Assembly (NCBI GenBank): GCA_946184255.1
Contig: CAMHFA010000085.1
Span: 1 to 5,588, forward strand
Origin: an uncultured Bacteroidales bacterium
GTDB lineage: Bacteria; Bacteroidota; Bacteroidia; Bacteroidales; UBA932
Direction of reading: 5' to 3'
Length of the DNA stretch: 5,588 nt
Each line of letters opens with the position of its first letter. Within the stretch, counting starts at the first letter, position 1. The notes beneath the pieces are model-generated. The model was not told where the DNA came from and searched no databases. It saw only the letters and a list, made by a program, of their open reading frames with translations. The position numbers and the translations under genes are program-made. This document shows positions 1 to 5,588 of this stretch, in pieces.

Positions 1-462
1 GCCCCCAGTGAACTCCAGACAGTCATGGCAACTCTTGCAAACATCCCCTGGGTGAAGCTGATCATATCGTTCCTGATCTATTTTATATTGGGGTATCTTC
101 TCTACGCTTCTCTCTACGCGGCCGTTGGATCTGCGGTTGAGAGTGTGGAAGACACTCAACAGTTGCAGTTGCCGATAACGATTCCTCTGATGATTGCCTA
201 CATGATCATCCTGATGGCTTTCCAGAATCCGGACAGCAATGTTGTGGTATGGGCATCGATGATTCCTTTTACCTCTCCTATTGTGATGCTGGCCAGGATT
301 CCATACGGGGTACCGATGTGGCAGTTGATACTCTCAATCGTTTTGCTGTTCTTCACTTTCCTTGCCTGTGCATGGGTGTCGGCAAAAATTTATAAGGTAG
401 GAATCCTTATGTTCGGAAAGAAATCCACATTCAAGGATCTCTGGAAATGGCTCAAACAGTAA
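1..462 (+). CDS. ABC-2 type transporter permease, C-terminal part (5'-truncated by window edge)
   Basis: The reading frame is open from base 1 and stops with TAA at 460-462, so these 153 residues are the end of a longer protein. The internal ATG at 25 is unlikely to be the true start. Four hydrophobic segments can be seen, at about residues 17-45, 56-76, 82-102 and 106-130, followed by a basic, Lys/Trp-rich cytoplasmic tail. The stretch with YASLYAAVGSAVES, then a run rich in Pro and Ile, then a SxxPFTSPIVMLAR-type segment is what I know from the ABC-2/NatB-like permeases of Bacteroidota, which are usually a little over 400 residues. These proteins pair with an ATP-binding subunit in the inner membrane; that gene would be expected upstream, outside the window. 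The substrate is unknown: NatB relatives are described as sodium exporters, but the family is broad. The next gene starts 13 nt downstream, which suggests co-transcription. Confidence 0.85.
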   Translation, partial: APSELQTVMATLANIPWVKLIISFLIYFILGYLLYASLYAAVGSAVESVEDTQQLQLPITIPLMIAYMIILMAFQNPDSNVVVWASMIPFTSPIVMLARIPYGVPMWQLILSIVLLFFTFLACAWVSAKIYKVGILMFGKKSTFKDLWKWLKQ

Positions 463-475
463 TATCGGTCAAATA

Positions 476-1321
476 ATGAAAAAATCGTTATTAACCGCCT
501 TTTGTCTGGCCTTATGCCTTGCCCTTCCCGCACAGACGGTTCGCATAGACTGGACCAAGGAGTCAATAGACGGGCACCGTACCGGGGTGGTTGCATCCAA
601 TGCCTCCAATGTTGAGGAATCGATGGGCACCGTCAAGGGGCGGACCTATTATGCTCCCAATGGTAAAGTGTTCCGCAAGGGGACTGTCCGGGATGTCGCC
701 AGGATTATGCTTGAAGCCCAGCCTGCCATGGCTCAGGTCAAACAGGTGATAGGTTACTCCACAGAAAACATGGTACGGAGGTATCCTGAGTGTGCCTTGT
801 ACGACTGGTACATCGAGGAGTTGATGCGGGCCACTGCCGACAGTACCGGCAGGAAAGTCGACATCGGATTCGCCAACCGTGGAGGCGTCAGGATAGACAT
901 GCCTCAAGGAGAGATCTTCTACGATGATATCATGTCCATGTTCCCTTTTAAGAACAACATGTGCTATGTCGCCTTGAAGGGACGTGATGTCAGGGTCCTT
1001 CTGGACCAGATGGCAGCTACGACATTCCAGATCATCGGAGGAATCAAGGTAGTCGCCCAAAACGGCAAGATCATCTCGGCTACTGTAAACGGAGAGCCAT
1101 TGGACGATGAAAAAGTCTATGGAGTGGCCACCCTGAATTTCCTCCTTGACGGAGGAGACGGTTACAAGGTGGCTAATAACGCTCTTGAGGTCATCTACGC
1201 TAATGGATGGTTGTATGACACTATGATACCTTATGTCCAGAGCCTGACTGCTGCCGGAAAGCCCGTAGAGTACACCAACCAGCATTGGATCACCATCCTC
1301 AAGGAGGGGGATAAGCAATGA
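476..1321 (+). CDS. Secreted 5'-nucleotidase C-terminal (substrate-binding) domain protein
   Basis: This 281-residue protein matches the C-terminal domain of UshA-type 5'-nucleotidases, encoded here as a separate protein. In the family this domain binds the nucleoside part of the substrate while a metallophosphoesterase domain cleaves the phosphate. Visible motifs are NRGGVR at 134-139, FPF at 156-158 and FLLDGGDGY at 222-230; these correspond to the family's conserved binding-site loops, the last carrying the Phe and Asp that face the base and ribose. Residues 1-19 form a signal peptide with a basic start, a Leu/Ala core and a likely cleavage at A19|Q20, so the product is probably periplasmic. 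Cys10 and Cys14 do not sit in a good lipobox. It has no metal-binding motifs of its own and must depend on the next gene, whose ATG overlaps its stop by 4 nt. ATG 476 is chosen because it directly precedes the signal peptide. The domain assignment is firm; the substrate is inferred. Confidence 0.92.
   Translation: MKKSLLTAFCLALCLALPAQTVRIDWTKESIDGHRTGVVASNASNVEESMGTVKGRTYYAPNGKVFRKGTVRDVARIMLEAQPAMAQVKQVIGYSTENMVRRYPECALYDWYIEELMRATADSTGRKVDIGFANRGGVRIDMPQGEIFYDDIMSMFPFKNNMCYVALKGRDVRVLLDQMAATTFQIIGGIKVVAQNGKIISATVNGEPLDDEKVYGVATLNFLLDGGDGYKVANNALEVIYANGWLYDTMIPYVQSLTAAGKPVEYTNQHWITILKEGDKQ
1301..1307 (+). promoter_or_regulatory. Possible Shine-Dalgarno sequence for the metallophosphatase gene
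   Basis: AAGGAGG lies 10 nt before the ATG at 1318, inside the last codons of the preceding gene. It matches a strong Shine-Dalgarno core, but Bacteroidota rely little on such sites and the bases also encode Lys-Glu-Gly, so the match may be chance. With the 4-nt ATGA overlap, translational coupling between the two genes is plausible either way. Confidence 0.35.
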
Positions 1322-2154
1322 AACGCACATTAGTATCCATTTTGGCAGCCTGTCTGGTTGCTGCCGTGTTTTCTCCCGGCGCCTTTGCGCAGAAACGGCT
1401 GACCATCCTGCATTTCAATGACACCCACAGCCATCTTGAACCGGAACGTTCCGGTGATCAGGTAGGAAAGGGTGGTGTTATCGAGAGGGCCGCCTGCAGG
1501 GACAGTGTGGTAAAGGCTGATGGAAAGAAGAATGTGCTGCTCCTCCATGCAGGTGATTTCAGCCAGGGAACTTCCTATTTTACGGTCATGGGTGGAGATG
1601 TGGAGATCGACCTGATCAATGCTCTCCAGTATGATTGTATCACTCTCGGGAATCACGAATTCGACAATGGAGTCGATGAACTTGCCAGGAGGCTGGCCAA
1701 GTTGAAATGCCCCGTGGTGTGCGCCAACTATGATTTTTCCAATGTTGCACCGGGACCCTATGTCAAGCCTTATGCAATTGTCAAGAAAGCAGGTATGAAG
1801 ATAGGAATCATAGGCCTCATGCCAGACATGACCACTCTGGTCTCCAAGGAGACATCCAGCAAGATTCCGGCTTTCGACAATGCCGAAGTGGTCAATAAAT
1901 GGGCTGCTTTCCTGAAGGACGAGATGAAGTGCGACCTGGTGATCGCCCTGACCCACATCGGGTATGAAGGAGAGGCCTACACCGACTTCATGCTGGTACG
2001 GAATACCCGCGGGATAGACATGGTCGTGGGAGGTCATTCCCACACGTTCATCGACAAGCCCGCTTACGAGAAGAACCTCGACGGTGAACTCGTTCCTATC
2101 GTCCAGGATGGGTGCTGGGGCCTCGAGATGGGTAATATGAAAGTTTACAGATAA
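1318..2154 (+). CDS. Secreted metallophosphoesterase, catalytic half of a split 5'-nucleotidase
   Basis: This 278-residue protein is the calcineurin-like phosphoesterase domain of a UshA-type 5'-nucleotidase. All expected two-metal motifs are present: FNDTH (D35, H37), AGD (D80), GNHEFD (N112, with H113 and D116 as the presumed catalytic pair), LTH (H213) and GGHSH (H240, H242). The family hydrolyses phosphomonoesters such as nucleoside 5'-monophosphates, and some members also cleave UDP-sugars or cyclic nucleotides. Residues 1-24 are a signal peptide with likely cleavage AFA|Q25, so it should act in the periplasm. It ends soon after the last metal motif and lacks the C-terminal substrate-binding domain, which the overlapping upstream gene supplies; the two products probably assemble into one enzyme. 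UshA of E. coli, by contrast, is a single chain of about 550 residues with the catalytic domain first. ATG 1318 sits in an ATGA overlap and directly precedes the signal peptide. The exact substrate cannot be read from sequence. Confidence 0.93.
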   Translation: MKRTLVSILAACLVAAVFSPGAFAQKRLTILHFNDTHSHLEPERSGDQVGKGGVIERAACRDSVVKADGKKNVLLLHAGDFSQGTSYFTVMGGDVEIDLINALQYDCITLGNHEFDNGVDELARRLAKLKCPVVCANYDFSNVAPGPYVKPYAIVKKAGMKIGIIGLMPDMTTLVSKETSSKIPAFDNAEVVNKWAAFLKDEMKCDLVIALTHIGYEGEAYTDFMLVRNTRGIDMVVGGHSHTFIDKPAYEKNLDGELVPIVQDGCWGLEMGNMKVYR

Positions 2155-2163
2155 AAGACTGTT

Positions 2164-4275
2164 ATGCGTTTTTTCAAAGGTCTGATCCTTTTCGCTGTTA
2201 TTGTTTTCCCTTCGCTGACACTTGGTGCCCAGATCCGTGGCAACCGTCAGGAACAGCTCAGGGTCTGGGAATTCAGCAAGGATGGTGTTTCGTGGGAAAG
2301 TGTCACTGTACCGCATTCCTATAATGCCGTTGACGGCCACTCACCAAAGTATTACAGGGGAGAAGCTACATACCGCTGTTCTTTCCGCTCAAATGATACC
2401 AAGCACGTCCACTACCTGCTCTTCGAAGGAGCTGCCCAGGCTGCAACCGTGAAGGTAAACGGAATACAAGTGGCTGCACATAAGGGTGGTTACACTCCTT
2501 TCACTGTCAATATCACTGATGCCCTTAAAAAGGGTGCCAACACGGTGGAAGTAGTCTGTGACAACAGGGAAGACATCAACATGATCCCGGTCACCTCTGA
2601 TTTCAACAAGAATGGGGGCCTTCACAGTCCCGTATGGCTGTTGGAGATGGATGATGTGTACATGTCTCCGGAAGAATATGGAATGTACAGGCTCCGTTGT
2701 GAAACCCCGGTTGTGACCAGGAGGAAAGTTGAAACCAAGGTCTATACCAAGTTGGTCAATTCAGGCCAGAAAGGCGCTGACATCAAGGTGAGGGTACAGC
2801 TGGTAGAGGCAGACGGTACCCTCGGATACCAGGCCGACAGGGAGGTATATGTCCCCGCACTTTCTGAATATGATTTCTTGCATGATTTCCTCGCCACCGG
2901 TATCCGTTTCTGGAACGGGTTGAAGGATCCTTACCTCTATACCGTCAGGGTGGAATTGTTCAAGGGGAAGAGAATGCTCGACATAGCCGAAACCAAGCTC
3001 GGTTACAGGTCGTTTGAAATGGATCCTGAGAAGGGGTTCATCCTTAATGGGGAGCCTTACCCCCTCAGGGGAGTGGCCATGCACCAGGATATGGATGGCA
3101 GGGCTTCCGCCCTTACTGAATCCGACTATCGCAGGGATTACAGGATTGTCCAGGAGTTGGGAGCCAATTTCCTCCGTCTGGCCCACTATCCCCACAATGA
3201 CATGGCATTCCGTCTCTGTGATTCCCTGGGAATAATTGTCCAGACCGAAGTCCCATGGGTAAATGTATGTGGAGACAGGGCCAAGCAGGCTTATTTCAAC
3301 AACATAAGGCATCAGATGAAGGAGATGGTTACGAATCTGTACAACCATCCCAGCATCGTATTCTGGGGCATGTGGAACGAACTTGATACCTGGGGCAACA
3401 ATGCTGACCTTCAGGGTGCATTCGATGCTCCTACAGTCCTTTTGGAGACGGGAAAGCTATACGATTACACCAAGAAACTGGATCCATACCGCTATGTCGG
3501 GTTCACCGATGATTCCAGGCTTGAGAGGGACGGTTATCCGGGTCTTGCCGGAGATTTCTGTTCCCAGAACACGTACTACGGTTGGTATTACACTCCCAAC
3601 CGTTTCGATGCTTTCCAGGAAGCTATTTCTAAGGTTCGTCAGATGCGTGACGGAGGCCCCGTCAACATCGGAGAGTACGGTGTTGGAGTCAATCCTTTCT
3701 GCCATGTCTGGGATCCTGCCAAAGCTGTCAGGGAGATGGGGGATGATTCAAAGCATTACGAGGAGTACGGGAACCTCTTCCATGAGGCGTATGTCAGACA
3801 GATCCTCAGGATGCCCTGGCTGGTATTCACTTCAGTCTGGGTGATGTTCGATTTCCCGGTAGCAAACAGGCTAGAAGGCTACATGGATTCTTCGGATGGC
3901 GAAAGATTCGTCTCAAATGATTCCCGTAAGTACATGAATGACAAGGGCTTGGTTACCCGTGACAGGCAGACCAGGAAAGACGCCTTCTATCTCTACAAGT
4001 CTCTGTGGAACAAGAAGGAAACCACGGTCTACATCACATCGCGAAGATTGACGCGCCTTCCTGCAGGACGTGATTTCTCGATAAAGGTTTACAGCAACGC
4101 CAAGAATCTAACACTATACCAGAACGGTAGGATAGTTACAAAGAAATACAAGTCAGAGGAAGACACCGGAGTAATCTGGACATTTACAGGACTGCGCTTG
4201 AAGAAGGATTCCGACACTTTCAAGGTAGTTGCGAATAACGGAGTCAAGGACGAGATCACCCTTTCCCGACTGTAG
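2164..4275 (+). CDS. Secreted glycoside hydrolase family 2 enzyme (beta-galactosidase/beta-glucuronidase-like)
   Basis: This 703-residue protein has the full GH2 layout. A signal peptide (1-22, cleavage GA|Q23) is followed by an N-terminal jelly-roll sugar-binding domain (about 30-185), an immunoglobulin-like domain (about 190-284), a TIM-barrel catalytic domain (about 287-600) and a short beta domain (about 620-700) that resembles DUF4982. Catalytic residues are in place: E406 in WNEL as acid/base and E504 in GEYG as nucleophile. The conserved FLRLAHYPH is at 336-344. GH2 enzymes are retaining hydrolases of terminal beta-galactosides, glucuronides or mannosides. An N-D-K triplet at 592-594 lies where beta-glucuronidases have their N-x-K motif, but beta-galactosidase-annotated Bacteroidales relatives can show similar sequence, so specificity stays open. 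The gene begins 9 nt after the nucleotidase gene with no evident ribosome binding site, and is probably in the same operon. No SusC/SusD genes or sugar regulator are visible. Its 3' end overlaps the convergent permease gene by 20 nt. Confidence 0.93.
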   Translation: MRFFKGLILFAVIVFPSLTLGAQIRGNRQEQLRVWEFSKDGVSWESVTVPHSYNAVDGHSPKYYRGEATYRCSFRSNDTKHVHYLLFEGAAQAATVKVNGIQVAAHKGGYTPFTVNITDALKKGANTVEVVCDNREDINMIPVTSDFNKNGGLHSPVWLLEMDDVYMSPEEYGMYRLRCETPVVTRRKVETKVYTKLVNSGQKGADIKVRVQLVEADGTLGYQADREVYVPALSEYDFLHDFLATGIRFWNGLKDPYLYTVRVELFKGKRMLDIAETKLGYRSFEMDPEKGFILNGEPYPLRGVAMHQDMDGRASALTESDYRRDYRIVQELGANFLRLAHYPHNDMAFRLCDSLGIIVQTEVPWVNVCGDRAKQAYFNNIRHQMKEMVTNLYNHPSIVFWGMWNELDTWGNNADLQGAFDAPTVLLETGKLYDYTKKLDPYRYVGFTDDSRLERDGYPGLAGDFCSQNTYYGWYYTPNRFDAFQEAISKVRQMRDGGPVNIGEYGVGVNPFCHVWDPAKAVREMGDDSKHYEEYGNLFHEAYVRQILRMPWLVFTSVWVMFDFPVANRLEGYMDSSDGERFVSNDSRKYMNDKGLVTRDRQTRKDAFYLYKSLWNKKETTVYITSRRLTRLPAGRDFSIKVYSNAKNLTLYQNGRIVTKKYKSEEDTGVIWTFTGLRLKKDSDTFKVVANNGVKDEITLSRL
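4256..4275. other. Convergent 3' overlap of the GH2 and LolC/E-like genes
   Basis: The plus-strand gene stops with TAG at 4273-4275 and the minus-strand gene stops with TGA read from 4258 to 4256, so 20 nt code on both strands. I found no strong stem-loop followed by a T-run on either strand nearby, so transcripts from both sides probably run into the opposite gene before ending. Confidence 0.85.
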
Positions 4276-5485
4276 TTGCAGATATATTACGCCTTACAGG
4301 CAGCCTTGCGATCAGGTAACCGACAAGGGCTACACCGACTACCGTGAGCAGTATGTCACTCCACTGGAGGATGACGGGGTAGGCGTTGACCAGGAAGTTA
4401 CCGGGCATTTTTATGAAACCGAACTTCTGCTGGAGCAGGGCGAATGCTATTCCGACAACCAATCCTGCGGCCAGTCCAAGCAGGGAGATGAGCCAACCTT
4501 CCAGGGTGAAGGTCTTGCGGAGCATCCTGTCGGTGGCTCCGAGACTCCTGAAAGTCTCTATATCATCTTCCTTCTCGATGATCAGCATAGTCAGGCTGCC
4601 AAAGATATTGAAGGCGATGATGATTATGATGAATATCAGGATGAGGAAGATCGCGGCCTTCTCATAGCGCATCATCTTGTAGAGGGAAGTGTTCTGGCGG
4701 AAACGGTCCAAAACCTTGAACCCAGGCCCCAGGACGCTTTTCATCTGTTTGATAATCTTGCCTGTTTCCTTCTGCGAAGTCCCTTCCTCAAGGCGTATCT
4801 CTATTCCTGAAACCTCTTCCTCATAGCCCAGGAGCTGTCTCATCTGGTCCAACGGAAGGATGATCAGTTCTTCATCAATCTGCTGGTTGACAGTAAAGAT
4901 TCCGGATGGCCTCATCCGTATGGATTCTATGGAAGCGGCCGGATTCGAGAGGGAAAAGGTCCTGTCCCTGGCCGGGAAATAGATCGTAGCTGAAGAAAGG
5001 AAAGCCGGATTCATCCCCATCTTGTAGGCGAGACCGGCTCCGACGACCATTTGGGGAAGCTGTCCCTTGTAAAGGGAGAATACTCCGGTGGTGATGTGTT
5101 CTGCCAGGGGAGAGTCGTTCTCATAAGACTCATCCACTCCCTTGGCTTTGGCTATCCCCTGATGATCCTCATAATCGACGAAGACATTCTCTTCGAGTAC
5201 GGGATAACATTCCTTGACAGAAGGAAGGCTGGCAATGGTTTCGAACGCTTCTCCCTTTGGAATGAATACCTTGCCCTTGGAGGGAACGACAAGGATGTCA
5301 GGTTCGACATTGCTCAGGGTTGATTTCACGAGCTCGTCGAAGCCATTGTACACGGAGAGAATTATTACCAGTGCAGCAGTACCGATCGCCATGCCGATGG
5401 CGCTGATCGCGGAGATTATGTTGATCACATTATGTGACTTCTTCGCGAACAGGTACCTCCGGGCTATGAAGAGCGGCAGGTTCAT
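4256..5485 (-). CDS. LolC/LolE-like lipoprotein-releasing ABC permease (FtsX-type)
   Basis: This 409-residue membrane protein has the four-helix layout of the LolC/LolE family. The N-terminal IARRYLFAKK is followed by a first helix at about 21-45. A large periplasmic domain spans about 46-275, and three more helices lie at about 277-303, 329-352 and 370-395. Between helices 2 and 3 lies EKEDDIETFRSLGA (304-317), matching the family's coupling-helix region that contacts the ATPase. In E. coli, LolCDE extracts mature lipoproteins from the inner membrane and passes them to LolA; by homology this protein would do the same, with an ATPase encoded elsewhere. LolC and LolE cannot be told apart here. 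The FtsX domain ends at about residue 397 (LPVR), and the last dozen residues form a weakly conserved-looking tail inside the convergent overlap. ATG 5485 is chosen because the family's conserved start follows at once; it lies 8 nt after the upstream gene's stop, suggesting an operon, and has no clear ribosome binding site. Confidence 0.9.
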   Translation of the reverse strand: MNLPLFIARRYLFAKKSHNVINIISAISAIGMAIGTAALVIILSVYNGFDELVKSTLSNVEPDILVVPSKGKVFIPKGEAFETIASLPSVKECYPVLEENVFVDYEDHQGIAKAKGVDESYENDSPLAEHITTGVFSLYKGQLPQMVVGAGLAYKMGMNPAFLSSATIYFPARDRTFSLSNPAASIESIRMRPSGIFTVNQQIDEELIILPLDQMRQLLGYEEEVSGIEIRLEEGTSQKETGKIIKQMKSVLGPGFKVLDRFRQNTSLYKMMRYEKAAIFLILIFIIIIIAFNIFGSLTMLIIEKEDDIETFRSLGATDRMLRKTFTLEGWLISLLGLAAGLVVGIAFALLQQKFGFIKMPGNFLVNAYPVILQWSDILLTVVGVALVGYLIARLPVRRNISATTVGKG

Positions 5486-5493
5486 CTTGAGGC

Positions 5494-5588
5494 CTATTCT
5501 GGCTTGTAGGAGTCCTTGAGTGCAGTCGTCTTGTTGAATACTGCTTTGTCCGGGGTGCTGTCGGGATCCTTGAAGTAGTAGCCGGTAC
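5494..5588 (-). CDS. 3' end of an unrecognised gene upstream of the LolC/E-like permease (truncated by window edge)
   Basis: On the minus strand one frame is open from the window edge to a TAG at 5496-5494. It gives 30 residues beginning TGYYFKDPDSTPDKAV and ending LKDSYKPE. The composition is hydrophilic, with Lys, Asp and aromatic residues, and no membrane segment or motif I can assign. In some Bacteroidota the gene before the LolE-like permease encodes ribosome-binding factor A, but this tail does not look like RbfA to me. The evidence that it is coding is the open frame, its sensible amino acid composition and the 8-nt gap to the next gene on the same strand. No function is proposed. Confidence 0.6.
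   Translation of the reverse strand, partial: TGYYFKDPDSTPDKAVFNKTTALKDSYKPE

Noticed and set aside
500..520. Possible lipoprotein signal at Cys10 or Cys14 of the first nucleotidase protein
   Set aside because: The residues before each Cys (TAF and LAL) do not fit a lipobox, and a good signal peptidase I site with Gln at +1 follows.
2032..2046. GGHSH in the metallophosphatase where E. coli UshA has GHSQ
   Set aside because: His is a normal metal ligand at this position in the wider calcineurin-like phosphoesterase family, so this is not a defect or novelty.
563..2340. Two long minus-strand open frames (563-1330 and 1330-2340) opposite the nucleotidase genes
   Set aside because: They mirror well-supported plus-strand genes with complete motifs and signal peptides, and their translations show no recognisable domain. 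They are side effects of codon use.
2761..3844. Open frames inside the GH2 gene on both strands (2761-3348 minus, 3014-3235 plus, 3383-3844 plus)
   Set aside because: The GH2 frame is continuous and has both catalytic glutamates and the conserved barrel motifs throughout this stretch; the other frames have low-quality translations.
4276..4340. Possible terminator hairpin beyond the GH2 stop
   Set aside because: Short inverted matches around GCCTT/AAGG can be found, but there is no strong stem with a following T-run, and the region codes for the permease C-terminus.
4229..5519. Plus-strand open frames opposite the LolC/E-like gene (4229-4810, 5051-5323, 5214-5519)
   Set aside because: The minus-strand frame gives a complete family-like membrane protein, while the plus-strand translations show no domain or plausible start context.

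Overview
The window looks like chromosome from a member of the Bacteroidota, probably the order Bacteroidales. Three things suggest this: a 5'-nucleotidase split into two adjacent secreted proteins, a secreted family 2 glycoside hydrolase with a DUF4982-type tail, and signal peptides that all place Gln directly after the predicted signal peptidase I site. Gene starts mostly lack Shine-Dalgarno sequences, which also fits. Assignment below order level is not possible from this sequence.

Layout. Positions 1-4275 hold four plus-strand genes packed as one probable operon: the C-terminal part of an ABC-2 type permease (cut by the window edge), the substrate-binding (C-terminal type) domain protein of a 5'-nucleotidase, the metallophosphoesterase (catalytic) domain protein of the same enzyme, and a secreted GH2 glycosidase. 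Gaps are 13 nt, a 4-nt overlap, and 9 nt. Positions 4256-5588 hold two minus-strand genes: a LolC/LolE-like permease and, 8 nt upstream of it, the last 30 codons of an unrecognised gene. The two strands converge and the stop-codon ends overlap by 20 nt, so no intergenic terminator fits between them. No stretch longer than about 15 nt lacks a gene. I see no RNA gene, CRISPR array, insertion sequence or long repeat.

How the genes may work together. The two nucleotidase halves almost certainly act as one periplasmic enzyme that removes phosphate from nucleotides or related phosphoesters. The GH2 enzyme is also exported and keeps both catalytic glutamates, so it probably cleaves a beta-linked sugar in the periplasm or beyond. 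The linkage to an ABC exporter permease suggests shared transcription, but no shared pathway can be shown from sequence. The minus-strand permease belongs to envelope lipoprotein trafficking and is likely unrelated to the plus-strand operon.

I do not see a clearly undescribed system here. The most useful leads are the domain order of the split nucleotidase, an N-x-K motif in the GH2 enzyme that raises the question of uronide specificity, and the convergent gene overlap.
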